NCBI RefSeq assembly: GCF_010499245.1
Contig: NZ_JAAGOW010000001.1
Location: forward strand, 3,844,001 to 3,908,000
Direction of reading: 5' to 3'
Source of the DNA: Variovorax sp. WS11
GTDB lineage: Bacteria > Pseudomonadota > Gammaproteobacteria > Burkholderiales > Burkholderiaceae_C
DNA: 64,000 nt
The notes beneath the pieces are model-generated. The model made no database searches and was not told where the DNA came from. It saw only the letters and a program-made list of their open reading frames with translations. Shown here piece after piece: positions 43,671 through 52,987 of the stretch. A program made the position numbers and the translations under genes. The stretch's first letter is position 1; every line of letters begins with the position of its first letter.

Positions 43671-44849
43671 ATGAAGAGCAATTGGTGCAACAAGAAATGG
43701 CCGGCGAATCTGCTGCTGGCGGCCGGCGCGATGTGGGGCGGCGCGGCGCATGCAGTCAACGATCTGGCCGGCGGCCCGTCGGTGCGCCAGCTGAACCTGC
43801 CCGTGGGCGTCACCAAGATCGCGGAAGAGCAGCACTTCCTGCACACCGTGATGCTGGTCCTGTGCACGGTGATCTTCATCGCCGTCTTTGCGGTGATGTT
43901 CTATTCGATCTGGAAGCACCGCAAGTCGGTGGGCCACAAGGCGGCCAACTTCCATGAATCGGTGGTGGTCGAAGTCCTCTGGACCATCGTGCCCTTCATC
44001 ATCGTGATCCTGATGGCACTGCCGGCCACCAAGGTGCTGGTGGCCCAGAAGGACACCACCAACGCCGACCTCACGATCAAGACCACCGGCTACCAGTGGA
44101 AGTGGGGCTACGACTACATCAAGGGCGAGGGCGAGGGCCTGGCCTTCATCTCCACGCTGGACAGCTCGCACCGCGCCTTGTCGGACGCCGGCGCCAAGGG
44201 CGATGTGCCGGACGACTACCTTCTGAAGGTCGACAACCCGATGGTGGTGCCGGTCGACACCAAGGTCCGCATCATCACCACCGCCAACGACGTGATCCAC
44301 GCCTTCGCCGTGCCGCAGCTGGGCGTCAAGCAGGACGCCATTCCCGGCTTCGTGCGCGACACATGGTTCCGCGCCGAGAAGGTGGGCGACTACTACGGCC
44401 AGTGCCAGGAGCTCTGCGGCAAGGAGCACGCCTACATGCCGATCCACGTCAAGGTGGTTTCCAAGGGCGACTACACCGCCTGGGTCGATGCCAAGCGCAA
44501 GGAGGCGGCGGCCAAGCAGGACGACCCGACCAAGGTCTGGACCCTGCCCGATATCCTGGCACGCGGCGAGAAGGTCTATGCGGCCAACTGCGCGGCCTGC
44601 CACCAGGCCAACGGCAAGGGCGCGGGCCCGATCAAGCCGCTGGACGGCTCGGCGATCGTGGTGGACGCCGACCACAACAAGCAGATCCACATCGTGCTCA
44701 ACGGCGCGAACAACGGCGCCATGCCCGCCTGGAAGCAGCTGAGCGACACCGACATCGCGGCCGTGGTGAGCTTCACCAAGAACAGCTGGTCGAACAAGAC
44801 GGGCCAGCTGGTGCAGCCGGCCGAGGTGCTGGCGCAGCGCGGCAAGTAA
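43671..44849 (+). CDS. coxB: Cytochrome c oxidase subunit II with fused cytochrome c domain
   Basis: 392 residues. Signal peptide (to GAAHA), two membrane helices (residues ~58-80 and 98-120), and a periplasmic cupredoxin with the complete CuA set H210, C245, E247, C249, H253 and M256. A C-terminal class I cytochrome c domain has CAACH (C307, C310, H311), making this the caa3-type form. It accepts electrons from cytochrome c. ATG 43671 begins the signal peptide. It is the first gene of the oxidase operon. Confidence 0.95.
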   Translation: MKSNWCNKKWPANLLLAAGAMWGGAAHAVNDLAGGPSVRQLNLPVGVTKIAEEQHFLHTVMLVLCTVIFIAVFAVMFYSIWKHRKSVGHKAANFHESVVVEVLWTIVPFIIVILMALPATKVLVAQKDTTNADLTIKTTGYQWKWGYDYIKGEGEGLAFISTLDSSHRALSDAGAKGDVPDDYLLKVDNPMVVPVDTKVRIITTANDVIHAFAVPQLGVKQDAIPGFVRDTWFRAEKVGDYYGQCQELCGKEHAYMPIHVKVVSKGDYTAWVDAKRKEAAAKQDDPTKVWTLPDILARGEKVYAANCAACHQANGKGAGPIKPLDGSAIVVDADHNKQIHIVLNGANNGAMPAWKQLSDTDIAAVVSFTKNSWSNKTGQLVQPAEVLAQRGK

Positions 44850-44900
44850 GCCGACGCTGCCCCACGACGCCACGACGAAGAGTTTGCAAGGAATAACACA

Positions 44901-46541
44901 ATGAGCGCAGTCATCGATCCCCACGGCCACGCCCCCGGCCACGGCGACCATGCCCACGACGATCACCACCACGGCGCGCCGACCGGCTGGCGCCGCTGGG
45001 TGTTCGCCACCAACCATAAGGACATCGGCACGCTGTATTTGCTGTTCTCCTTCACCATGCTGATGGTGGGCGGCATCCTCGCGCTGCTGATTCGTGCCGA
45101 GCTGTTCCAGCCCGGCCTGCAAGTCGTGAACCCGGAACTGTTCAACCAGTTCACCACCATGCACGGCCTGATCATGGTGTTCGGCGCGATCATGCCGGCC
45201 TTCGTGGGCTTCGCGAACTGGATGATTCCGATGCAGATCGGCGCCTCCGACATGGCCTTCGCGCGGATGAACAACTTCAGCTTCTGGCTGCTGATCCCCG
45301 CGGCCCTGATGCTGGTGGGCTCCTTCTTCATGCCGGGCGGCGCGCCCGCGGCCGGCTGGACGCTCTACGCGCCGCTGACGCTGCAGATGGGCCCCTCGAT
45401 GGACGCCGGCATCTTCGCGATGCACATCATGGGCGCCTCGTCCATCATGGGCTCGATCAACATCATCGTCACCATCCTCAACATGCGCGCCCCCGGCATG
45501 ACGCTGATGAAGATGCCGATGTTCTGCTGGACCTGGCTCATCACCGCCTACCTGCTGATCGCCGTGATGCCCGTGCTTGCCGGCGCCATCACGATGACGC
45601 TGACCGACCGCCACTTCGGCACCAGCTTCTTCAGCCCCGCCGGCGGCGGCGACCCGGTGATGTACCAGCACATCTTCTGGTTCTTCGGCCACCCCGAGGT
45701 CTACATCATGATCCTGCCGGCCTTCGGCATCATCAGCCAGATCGTGCCGGCCTTCTCGCGCAAGCGCCTGTTCGGCTACGCCTCGATGGTGTATGCGACC
45801 TCCTCGATCGCGATCCTGTCCTTCATCGTGTGGGCACACCACATGTTCACCACCGGCATGCCGTTGACCGGCCAGCTCTTCTTCATGTACGCGACCATGC
45901 TGATCGCAGTGCCGACGGCGGTGAAAATCTTCAACTGGATCGCCACCATGTGGCAGGGCTCGATGACCTTCGAGACCCCGATGCTCTTCGCGGTGGGCTT
46001 CATCTTCGTGTTCACCATGGGCGGCTTCACCGGCCTGATCCTGGCGATCGCGCCGATCGACACGCAGCTGCAGGACACCTACTACGTCGTCGCACACTTC
46101 CACTACGTGCTGGTGGCCGGCTCGCTCTACGCCATGTTCGCGGGCTACTACTACTGGGCGCCCAAGTGGACCGGCGTGATGTACAACGAGGCGCGCGGCA
46201 AGATCCACTTCTGGTGGTCGCTGATCTCCTTCAACATCACCTTCTTCCCGATGCACTTCCTGGGCCTGGCCGGCATGCCGCGCCGCTATGCCGACTACCC
46301 GATGCAGTTCGCCGATTTCAACGCCCTGGCCTCGGTCGGCGCCTTCGCCTTCGGTCTGGCACAGGTCTACTTCTTCTTCTTCATCGTGCTGCCCACGATG
46401 ATGGGCAAGGGCGAGAAGGCTTCGCAGAAGCCCTGGGAAGCGGCCGAGGGCCTGGAGTGGGAAGTGCCGTCGCCGGCGCCCTTCCACACCTTCGAGACCC
46501 CGCCCAAGCTGGACGCCACCGCCACCAAAGTGATCGGCTGA
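44901..46541 (+). CDS. coxA: Cytochrome c oxidase subunit I
   Basis: 546 residues, twelve membrane helices, with all heme-copper ligands visible: the low-spin heme His in TMHGLIMVFGAI, the His-Tyr cross-link pair in FGHPEVYIMILPAFG, the CuB pair WAHHMFTTG, and the heme a3 region VVAHFHYVLVAG. The N-terminus is His-rich (HGHAPGHGDHAHDDHHHG), possibly binding copper. It is 51 nt after coxB with AAGGA at the correct distance. Acts in the inner membrane, reducing oxygen and pumping protons. Confidence 0.96.
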   Translation: MSAVIDPHGHAPGHGDHAHDDHHHGAPTGWRRWVFATNHKDIGTLYLLFSFTMLMVGGILALLIRAELFQPGLQVVNPELFNQFTTMHGLIMVFGAIMPAFVGFANWMIPMQIGASDMAFARMNNFSFWLLIPAALMLVGSFFMPGGAPAAGWTLYAPLTLQMGPSMDAGIFAMHIMGASSIMGSINIIVTILNMRAPGMTLMKMPMFCWTWLITAYLLIAVMPVLAGAITMTLTDRHFGTSFFSPAGGGDPVMYQHIFWFFGHPEVYIMILPAFGIISQIVPAFSRKRLFGYASMVYATSSIAILSFIVWAHHMFTTGMPLTGQLFFMYATMLIAVPTAVKIFNWIATMWQGSMTFETPMLFAVGFIFVFTMGGFTGLILAIAPIDTQLQDTYYVVAHFHYVLVAGSLYAMFAGYYYWAPKWTGVMYNEARGKIHFWWSLISFNITFFPMHFLGLAGMPRRYADYPMQFADFNALASVGAFAFGLAQVYFFFFIVLPTMMGKGEKASQKPWEAAEGLEWEVPSPAPFHTFETPPKLDATATKVIG

Positions 46542-46554
46542 GAGGATGCACGCG

Positions 46555-46665
46555 ATGACGCCTGAACAGAAGAGGAACAACCGACGCATGGGGCTCACGC
46601 TGGCCTCCATCGCGGTGCTGTTCTTCATCGGCTTCGTCGTCCGAATGGTCTGGATCGGACACTGA
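46555..46665 (+). CDS. Cytochrome oxidase small assembly protein
   Basis: 36 residues, too short for most gene callers: MTPEQKRNNRRMGLTLASIA, then one membrane helix ending MVWIGH. It lies between coxA and ctaG. The ATG at 46555 has AGAGGA eight bases upstream; an ATG at 46546 is in frame but too close to that site. Small single-helix proteins of this form in Burkholderiales oxidase operons are annotated as cytochrome oxidase small assembly proteins. The mechanism is unknown. Confidence 0.8.
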   Translation: MTPEQKRNNRRMGLTLASIAVLFFIGFVVRMVWIGH

Positions 46666-46689
46666 GTCCGCGCACGGGGCGAAGCGAAC

Positions 46690-47322
46690 ATGGGCATCGG
46701 TCAACGCATCCGGCGCGAGAACGTCCGCATGGTGGGCAAGCTGGCCGTGGTCGCGGCCGGCATGTTCGCCTTCGGCTATGCGCTGGTGCCGCTGTACCGC
46801 GCCATCTGCGAGATGACCGGCATCAACATCCTGGCGCTTTCAGAGCTCGAGGTGCCGGGCGGCGCCAGCGGCGGCAAGAACGTCCGGCTGCCCGACAACA
46901 CGCAGGTCGACACCAGCCGCACCATCACGGTCGAGTTCGACGCCAACGTGCGCGGCCTCTGGGACTTCAAGCCTGCGCAGCGCTCGATGCAGGTCCATCC
47001 GGGCCAGCTCAACACGGTGATGTACGAGTTCCAGAACGTGCAGAACCGCCGCATGGCCGCGCAAGCCATCCCGAGCTACGCGCCGCAGCAGGCCGCGCCG
47101 TACTTCAACAAGCTCGAGTGCTTCTGCTTCAACCAGTACACGCTCGATGCGGGCGAGAAGAAGCAGTGGCCGGTCGCCTTCGTGATCGATCCGAAGATCT
47201 CCAAGGACGTCAAGACGATCACGCTGTCGTACACCTTCTTCGAGGTCGGCGGCAAGACGCCACCGGCGCCCGTGGCCGCCAACACCGCCACGCCCGCGCC
47301 TGCCGCGGAGCCGCGCTCATGA
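46690..47322 (+). CDS. ctaG: Cytochrome c oxidase assembly protein CtaG/Cox11
   Basis: 210 residues. One N-terminal membrane helix (VVAAGMFAFGYALVPLYRAI) and a periplasmic immunoglobulin-like domain with the copper-binding CFCF in KLECFCFNQYTLDAGE. It delivers copper to the CuB site of subunit I. A Pro/Ala tail ends the protein. Its stop overlaps the next start by 4 nt. Confidence 0.94.
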   Translation: MGIGQRIRRENVRMVGKLAVVAAGMFAFGYALVPLYRAICEMTGINILALSELEVPGGASGGKNVRLPDNTQVDTSRTITVEFDANVRGLWDFKPAQRSMQVHPGQLNTVMYEFQNVQNRRMAAQAIPSYAPQQAAPYFNKLECFCFNQYTLDAGEKKQWPVAFVIDPKISKDVKTITLSYTFFEVGGKTPPAPVAANTATPAPAAEPRS

Positions 47323-47531
47323 TCATGGCCGAGACGCCGCCCAAGAAAGGCTCCCTGTGGCGTACCGTCAAGGCGGTGGCCTGGGGCTTCTTCGGCGTGC
47401 GCAAGAACAGCGACTACCAGGAAGACATCGCCAAGCTCACGCCGCTGCACGTCGTGGCCGTGGGGCTGGTCGCCGCCGTGCTCTTCGTGGTCGGCCTGAT
47501 CCTGCTGGTGAAGTTCGTCGTCGCGCCCTGA
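47319..47531 (+). CDS. DUF2970 membrane protein
   Basis: 70 residues. An amphipathic segment (SLWRTVKAVAWGFFGVRKN) and one membrane helix (VVAVGLVAAVLFVVGLILLV) form the DUF2970 pattern. It overlaps ctaG by 4 nt and precedes coxC by 53 nt, as usual for Comamonadaceae oxidase loci. A structural or assembly role is likely; function unknown. Confidence 0.85.
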   Translation: MIMAETPPKKGSLWRTVKAVAWGFFGVRKNSDYQEDIAKLTPLHVVAVGLVAAVLFVVGLILLVKFVVAP

Positions 47532-47584
47532 CAGAGACAAGTGCCCCACAGATTTGAATCGAGAGAAGAGAACCAGGACCTGAT

Positions 47585-48466
47585 ATGAGTTCAAGCACCC
47601 ACGGCACCACGCCCTACTACTTCGTGCCCTCGCCATCGCCGTACCCGGTCATGGCGTCGATCGGCCTGCTCTTCGTGATCTTCGGCGCTGCCCAATGGAT
47701 CAACGGCCACCAGTGGGGCGCCTGGTCGCTGCTGGTGGGCATGGTGTGGTGGCTGGCCACGCTCTTCGTCTGGTTCCGCCGCGCCATCGGCGAGAGCGAG
47801 AGCGGCCAGTACGGCCACAAGGTGGACCTCTCCTTCCGTTGGAGCATGAGCTGGTTCATCTTCTCCGAGGTGATGTTCTTCGGTGCGTTCTTCACCGCGC
47901 TGTGGTGGGCCCGCACCCACGCGCTGCCCGCGCTCGGCAGTCTGGACAACGCCCTGCTGTGGCCCGACTTCAAGGCCGTGTGGCCGACCGTCGCGGCCGG
48001 CGTGACCGGTTCCCCGGCCGACATCGTCGAGCCCTTCCAGACCGTCGGACCCTTCTGGCTGCCGACCATCAACACCGCGCTGCTGTTGAGTTCGGGCGTC
48101 ACGCTGACCATCGCCCACCACGCGCTGCGCGCCAACCACCGCGCCCAGGCGATCCGCTTCATGTGGCTCACCGTGGCGCTGGGCTTGACCTTCCTCAGCG
48201 TGCAGGGCTACGAGTACTACCACCTCTACACCGACCTGAACCTCAAGCTCAGCTCCGGCGCCTACGGCTCCACCTTCTTCATGCTGACCGGTTTCCACGG
48301 CCTGCACGTGTTCATCGGCATGTTGATGCTGCTGTTCATCACCCTGCGCCTGCGCAGCGGCCATTTCACGCCGGAGCGCCACTTCGGCTTCGAGGGCGCG
48401 GCCTGGTACTGGCACTTCGTCGACGTGGTGTGGCTCGGCCTGTACTTCCTGGTCTACTGGCTTTGA
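47585..48466 (+). CDS. coxC: Cytochrome c oxidase subunit III
   Basis: 293 residues with seven membrane helices; SWFIFSEVMFFGAFFTALWW, GYEYYHL and the closing FEGAAWYWHFVDVVWLGLY are subunit III landmarks. It stabilises subunit I and its proton uptake path. The ribosome site is weak (CAGGA). A bidirectional terminator lies just downstream, ending the coxBA-ctaG-coxC transcript. Confidence 0.95.
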   Translation: MSSSTHGTTPYYFVPSPSPYPVMASIGLLFVIFGAAQWINGHQWGAWSLLVGMVWWLATLFVWFRRAIGESESGQYGHKVDLSFRWSMSWFIFSEVMFFGAFFTALWWARTHALPALGSLDNALLWPDFKAVWPTVAAGVTGSPADIVEPFQTVGPFWLPTINTALLLSSGVTLTIAHHALRANHRAQAIRFMWLTVALGLTFLSVQGYEYYHLYTDLNLKLSSGAYGSTFFMLTGFHGLHVFIGMLMLLFITLRLRSGHFTPERHFGFEGAAWYWHFVDVVWLGLYFLVYWL

Positions 48467-48485
48467 GCTTGCACGACGGCACAAA

Positions 48486-48511
48486 GAAAAAGCGCCGTAA
48501 GGCGCTTTTTT
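48486..48511. terminator. Bidirectional intrinsic terminator between coxC and DUF2909 gene
   Basis: AAAAGCGCC pairs with GGCGCTTTT around GTAA, with A and T runs on both sides giving a usable terminator in each direction. The flanking genes converge on it. Confidence 0.9.
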
Positions 48512-48537
48512 CATGGCGTCTGTGGAACGAGCACGAC

Positions 48538-48759
48538 CTACTTGCCGACGGGCAGTCCGCCCGGCTGGATGTAGCCGAGCTTCCAGGCCAGCAGCAGGCA
48601 CAGGAACAAAAGCACCGAGAGCCCGATCCGAACGGTGAGAGCGCGCGCCATCCCGCCGCTCTTGGCGCGGCCCTCGCGCCCATCCCTCAGCATGAAGAAC
48701 AGCGCGACACCGAGGCTCGCCAGGATGCCGATGAAGGCCAGGGCGACAAGGTATTTCAT
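48538..48759 (-). CDS. Twin-transmembrane DUF2909 protein
   Basis: 73 residues with two membrane helices (LVALAFIGILASLGVALFFM and RIGLSVLLFLCLLLAWKLGY) joined by a charged loop (RDGREGRAKSGG). This is the DUF2909 'twin transmembrane' family, common next to cox genes in betaproteobacteria. It is transcribed against the operon and divergent from the SURF1 gene by 36 nt. Function unknown. Confidence 0.85.
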   Translation of the reverse strand: MKYLVALAFIGILASLGVALFFMLRDGREGRAKSGGMARALTVRIGLSVLLFLCLLLAWKLGYIQPGGLPVGK

Positions 48760-48795
48760 GACTCCGATTATCGGCCGCAGCGGCCGGCCCATGGC

Positions 48796-49584
48796 GTGAA
48801 CGATGGCTTGGCACCCGCCGCGCGGCGCGTGCGCGGCGGACGCTTCTGGCTGATCACCATGGCAGCGCTGGTCATGCTCGCAGCGACGATTTCGCTGGGG
48901 CGATGGCAGCTGTCGCGTGCCGCCCAGAAGGAGGCGCTGCAGGCCGAGATCGAGGCGCAGAAGACCCTGCCGCCGCTCGAGCAGGATGACTTCCTCGCGC
49001 TCGACCCGGCGACTTCCGCCATGCATCGGCCGGTGCGGCTGCACGGGCTCTGGCTGGCGCCGCACACGGTCTACCTGGACAACCGCCAGATGCATGGGCT
49101 GCCCGGCTTCTACGTGCTCACGCCCTTTGCCATCGAAGGCAGCAACCAGACCGTGCTGGTGCAGCGCGGCTGGGTGCAGCGCAATTTCACCGACCGCGCG
49201 CAGCTCGCCCCGGTCGAGACGCCGGGCGGCCTGGTCGAACTGGTCGCCCGGGTCGCACCGCCGCCTGCGCACCTGCTCGAACTGGGCAGGGAAAGCCCGC
49301 CGCCCGCCGCGGCGCCGGGGTCTTCGCCCATCCGGCAGAATCTCGATCTCGAAGCGTTCCGCGCCCAGACCGGGCTGCCCCTGCGGACCGATGTCTCGCT
49401 GCTGCAGACCGGCCCGGCGTCCGAGGGCTTGCAGCGCGACTGGCCGGTCCCGGCGCTGGGCATCGAGAAGCACTACGGCTATGCGTTCCAGTGGTTCGGG
49501 CTCGCCGCCCTCGTCGTCATCCTTTATGTCTGGTTTCAACTCATCGCCCCCTTCCGCAGCGCGCGGCGCCTCCGCCGTGGCTGA
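48796..49584 (+). CDS. SURF1-family heme-insertion assembly factor
   Basis: 262 residues from a GTG start. Two membrane helices bracket a periplasmic domain: residue ~15-35 (FWLITMAALVMLAATISLGR) and the C-terminal FQWFGLAALVVILYVWF. The SURF1 markers LGRWQL, VYLDNRQMHGLPGFYVLTPF and VLVQRGWV are clear. It helps insert heme a into subunit I. No in-frame ATG exists before the first helix, so GTG 48796 is the likely start despite a weak ribosome site. It overlaps the next gene by 8 nt. Confidence 0.88.
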   Translation: MNDGLAPAARRVRGGRFWLITMAALVMLAATISLGRWQLSRAAQKEALQAEIEAQKTLPPLEQDDFLALDPATSAMHRPVRLHGLWLAPHTVYLDNRQMHGLPGFYVLTPFAIEGSNQTVLVQRGWVQRNFTDRAQLAPVETPGGLVELVARVAPPPAHLLELGRESPPPAAAPGSSPIRQNLDLEAFRAQTGLPLRTDVSLLQTGPASEGLQRDWPVPALGIEKHYGYAFQWFGLAALVVILYVWFQLIAPFRSARRLRRG

Positions 49585-50251
49585 CGAGCCGCTCGGGCTG
49601 ACGGTGCATTCGATGCCCTCGCCGCGCCAGGCGCTCGATGGTGCCGAGGGCCGGCGCACCGTGCTCGGCCGCTGGAAGATGATCCTGGTCATGCTGTGCT
49701 GTGCGGCGCCCGTGATTGCCTCGTACTTCACCTACTACGTGATCCGGCCCGAGGGGCGGCGCGTCTACGGCGAGCTGATCGACCCGCAGCGCACCATGCC
49801 CGAGCTGATGGCAGCCACGCGTGAAGGCGCGCCGGTGCGCCTCTCCACGCTCAAGGGCCAGTGGCTGCTGGTCGCAGTGGCCGATGCCGGCTGCGATGCG
49901 CTGTGCGAGCAGCAGCTCTACCTGCAGCGCCAGCTGCGCGAGAGCCTGGGCCGCGAGAAGGATCGGCTCGACCGCGTCTGGCTGGTGAGCGACACGGCGC
50001 CTGTGCCCGCGCGCCTGAACACTGGCCTGCAAGGCGCGACCGTGCTGCGGGTGCCGCCGGCGCAGCTGGCGCAATGGCTGGCTCCCGAATCCGGCCATGC
50101 ACTGGCGGAGCACTTCTATGTGGTCGATCCCATGGGCAACTGGATGATGCGCTTCCCCGCCCGCATGGACACCGCCGGCGCGGCCCGCGCCAAGCGCGAC
50201 CTCGAGCGCCTCCTGCGCGCCTCGGCCTCCTGGGACGAGCCCGGCCGCTAG
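49577..50251 (+). CDS. Membrane-anchored SCO-like thioredoxin-fold protein (divergent)
   Basis: 224 residues from GTG 49577 (ATG 49613 is an alternative). One membrane helix (MILVMLCCAAPVIASYFTYY) precedes a thioredoxin-like domain with strand WLLVAVADAG, a C106-x3-C110 pair matching the SCO CxxxC, and a late HFYVVDPMGNWMMRFP strand. The SCO copper-binding His is not at the usual VDHS place (here VDP). It probably assists CuA or oxidase thiol chemistry between SURF1 and heme A synthase, but it is not a standard SCO. Databases often call such neighbours hypothetical. Confidence 0.78.
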   Translation: MADEPLGLTVHSMPSPRQALDGAEGRRTVLGRWKMILVMLCCAAPVIASYFTYYVIRPEGRRVYGELIDPQRTMPELMAATREGAPVRLSTLKGQWLLVAVADAGCDALCEQQLYLQRQLRESLGREKDRLDRVWLVSDTAPVPARLNTGLQGATVLRVPPAQLAQWLAPESGHALAEHFYVVDPMGNWMMRFPARMDTAGAARAKRDLERLLRASASWDEPGR

Positions 50252-50270
50252 CAGCGGCACTCCGCACGGC

Positions 50271-51455
50271 ATGGACACGAACTCGCTCTACGACCTGACC
50301 CCCATCGCCTGGCTGCTGGCGGTGGGGGTGCTGCTCGCCCTCGGGCCGCTGCTCTGGGTCTGGCGCCGCAGCGCCGGCCATGGCGCGGCCCGGCGCCTGC
50401 ACGTACTGACCGTGCTCACGCTGTTCCTGACCTTCGATCTCACGCTGTTCGGCGCCTTCACGCGCCTGACGGATTCAGGCCTGGGCTGCCCCGACTGGCC
50501 CGGCTGCTACGGCAACGCGAGCCCCATCGGCGCGCGCCACGACATCGCGACGGCGCAGGCCGCGCAGCCCACCGGCCCGGTGACGCACAGCAAGGCCTGG
50601 GTGGAGATGGTGCATCGCTACCTGGCCACGGGCGTCGGCTTCCTGATCCTGGTGCTGGCGGTGTCCACCTGGGTGGCGCGGCGGAACCAGCGGCATGCGG
50701 AACATGCGCGCGAGAAGCCGCTGAGCGCCTGGTGGCCGGCTGCCACGCTGGTGTGGGTTTGCCTGCAAGGCGCCTTCGGTGCGCTGACCGTGACCTGGAA
50801 GCTGTACCCCGCCATCGTCACCCTGCACCTGCTGGGTGCCGTCGTGTTGCTGGCGCTGCTGTGCATCCAGGCCGTGCGCTACCGGCAGGCGGCGGCAGAG
50901 CGGCTGCCCACGGCCATCCCTTCGGCGCTGCGCACGCTGCTGATCGTGGTGACGGTCTTGCTGCTCTTGCAGATCGCACTCGGCGGCTGGGTCAGCACCA
51001 ACTACGCGGTGCTCGCCTGCACCCAGTTCCCGACCTGCCAGGGCAGCTGGTGGCCGCCGATGAACTTTGCCCAGGGCTTCCACATCTGGCGCTCGCTGGG
51101 CGAGGGCGCGGGCGGCGCGCCCATCGACTTCACGGCGCTGACGGCCATCCACTACGTGCACCGCCTTATGGCTTACCTAGTCTTCGTCGCGATCGGCCTG
51201 CTCGTGTGGCAGCTGCGCCGCGTCGCACCGTTGCGCCCGCAGGCCCGATGGCTGGCGGGGCTGGCGCTGCTGCAACTGGCGACCGGCCTGGGCAATGCGC
51301 TGCTGGGCTGGCCGCTGGTGGCGGCCGTGCTCCATACCGGCGGCGCCGCGGCGCTCGCGGTGGTGCTGACCTGGACGCTGTGCGAAAGCCGGGGCGCGCG
51401 AAGCGCCGTGTCCGCCGCTGCGCAAGAGCGCCGCCGCGGGATGGAGGCTGCATGA
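50271..51455 (+). CDS. ctaA: Heme A synthase (COX15/CtaA)
   Basis: 394 residues, eight membrane helices in two similar halves. The [16 protein letters not shown] block, [15 protein letters not shown] and the second-half [13 protein letters not shown] carry the paired heme-ligand histidines. It oxidises heme O to heme A for the oxidase. ATG 50271 is 19 nt after the SCO-like gene, and its stop overlaps ctaB by 4 nt. Confidence 0.93.
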   Translation: MDTNSLYDLTPIAWLLAVGVLLALGPLLWVWRRSAGHGAARRLHVLTVLTLFLTFDLTLFGAFTRLTDSGLGCPDWPGCYGNASPIGARHDIATAQAAQPTGPVTHSKAWVEMVHRYLATGVGFLILVLAVSTWVARRNQRHAEHAREKPLSAWWPAATLVWVCLQGAFGALTVTWKLYPAIVTLHLLGAVVLLALLCIQAVRYRQAAAERLPTAIPSALRTLLIVVTVLLLLQIALGGWVSTNYAVLACTQFPTCQGSWWPPMNFAQGFHIWRSLGEGAGGAPIDFTALTAIHYVHRLMAYLVFVAIGLLVWQLRRVAPLRPQARWLAGLALLQLATGLGNALLGWPLVAAVLHTGGAAALAVVLTWTLCESRGARSAVSAAAQERRRGMEAA

Positions 51456-52357
51456 CCACGCCAGCCTCGGTCCACAGCCACAGCACCGCCAACGTGCTGC
51501 GCCAGTTCTACGCGCTGACCAAGCCGCGCGTGGTGCAGCTGATCGTGTTCTGCGCCCTCATCGGCATGGTGCTGGCCGTGCCCGGCCTGCCCAGCCTGGC
51601 CGCGCTGCAACGCATCGTGGTGGCCTGCATCGGCATCTGGCTGGTGGCCGGCGCCGCCGCGGCCTTCAACTGCCTGGTCGAGAAGGGCATCGACGCCAAG
51701 ATGAAGCGCACCGCCTGGCGGCCCACCGCGCGCGGCGAGCTCAGCGACCGGCAAGCCCTGCTGTTCTCGGCGGGACTGTGCGCGGCCGGCTCGGCGCTGC
51801 TGTGGTTTACGGTGAATCCGCTCACCATGTGGCTCACTTTCGCGACCTTCGTCGGCTACGCCGTGATCTACACCGTGATCCTCAAGCCGCTGACGCCGCA
51901 GAACATCGTGATCGGCGGCGCCTCCGGTGCGATGCCGCCGGTGCTGGGCTGGGCCGCGATGACGGGCGATGTCGGGCCCGAGGCGCTGATCCTTTTCCTC
52001 ATCATCTTCCTGTGGACGCCGCCGCATTTCTGGGCGCTCGCGCTTTATCGTGTGGAGGACTACCGCAAGGCGGGCCTGCCCATGCTGCCGGTGACGCACG
52101 GCAACGAGTTCACGCGGCTGCAGGTGCTGCTCTACACCTTCATCCTCTTCGCCGCCTGCCTCATGCCCTTCATCTACGGCATGAGCGGCTGGCTCTACCT
52201 GGCGGTCGCGGTGGCCGTGAGCATCGGCTTCACCGGCTATGCCTTCGCGCTGTGGCGCAAGTACTCGGATACGCTGGCGCGCAAGACCTTTCGCTTCTCG
52301 CTGATCCACCTGAGCGTGCTCTTTGCCGCGCTGCTGATCGACCACTACCTGCGATGA
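51452..52357 (+). CDS. ctaB: Protoheme IX farnesyltransferase (heme O synthase)
   Basis: 301 residues, a UbiA-type polyprenyltransferase with about nine helices. The aspartate-rich region [20 protein letters not shown] and the second motif [14 protein letters not shown] are present. It attaches a farnesyl group to heme B, giving heme O for CtaA. Overlaps of 4 nt with ctaA and with the SCO gene link all three. The start fits the family N-terminus ([12 protein letters not shown]). Confidence 0.94.
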   Translation: MTTPASVHSHSTANVLRQFYALTKPRVVQLIVFCALIGMVLAVPGLPSLAALQRIVVACIGIWLVAGAAAAFNCLVEKGIDAKMKRTAWRPTARGELSDRQALLFSAGLCAAGSALLWFTVNPLTMWLTFATFVGYAVIYTVILKPLTPQNIVIGGASGAMPPVLGWAAMTGDVGPEALILFLIIFLWTPPHFWALALYRVEDYRKAGLPMLPVTHGNEFTRLQVLLYTFILFAACLMPFIYGMSGWLYLAVAVAVSIGFTGYAFALWRKYSDTLARKTFRFSLIHLSVLFAALLIDHYLR

Positions 52358-52974
52358 ATGAACCCATGAACAAGCGGCACGCACTTCGACTGCTGGCCTG
52401 GACCGGGCTGGCGGCTGTCGCCGGCACGGGCCTCGCGGCCTGCACGGACAGGAAGCCCAGCTTCAATGCCGTGGACATCACCGGCGCCGACTATGCCAAG
52501 GGTTTTACCCTGGCCGATGCCGACGGCAGGCAGCGCACGCTGGCCGACTTCAAGGGCAAGGTCGTCGTGATGTTCTTCGGCTATGCGCAGTGCCCCGACG
52601 TCTGCCCGACCACCATGACCGAGATGGCGCAGGTGAAGCAGCAGCTGGGCAGCGACGGTGACAAGCTGCAGGTGCTCTTCGTCACCGTCGATCCGGAGCG
52701 CGACACGCCCACCGTGATGAAGGCCTACATGGGCGCCTTCGACCCGGCCTTCGTCGCGCTGATCCCGACGCCGGAGCAACTGCCCGCGCTGGCGAAGGAC
52801 TACAAGGCCTACTACAAGAAGGTCGAGGGCAAGACGCCGACCAGCTATTCGATGGACCACTCGGCCGCCAGCTTCGTCTACGACACCGAAGGCCGGCTTC
52901 GGCTCTACGCCCGCTACGGCGCCGGCGTGCCGGCGATGGTGTCGGATCTCAGAGCCTTGCTGAAGTCCGACTGA
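52354..52974 (+). CDS. SCO1/SenC-family copper chaperone lipoprotein
   Basis: 206 residues. A lipoprotein signal ends at LAAC (C30). The thioredoxin-fold domain has the copper ligands C80-x3-C84 in [12 protein letters not shown] and H169 in SMDHSAASF. It delivers copper to the CuA centre of CoxB. The start overlaps ctaB by 4 nt; a second ATG four codons later is an alternative. It is the last clear member of the oxidase assembly series. Confidence 0.93.
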   Translation: MNEPMNKRHALRLLAWTGLAAVAGTGLAACTDRKPSFNAVDITGADYAKGFTLADADGRQRTLADFKGKVVVMFFGYAQCPDVCPTTMTEMAQVKQQLGSDGDKLQVLFVTVDPERDTPTVMKAYMGAFDPAFVALIPTPEQLPALAKDYKAYYKKVEGKTPTSYSMDHSAASFVYDTEGRLRLYARYGAGVPAMVSDLRALLKSD

Positions 52975-52987
52975 AGCGCCGGCGCCG

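Noticed and set aside
43539..46697. 1052-codon minus-strand frame opposite coxB and coxA
   Set aside because: Antisense shadow rich in His, Gly and Arg; coxB and coxA are certain.
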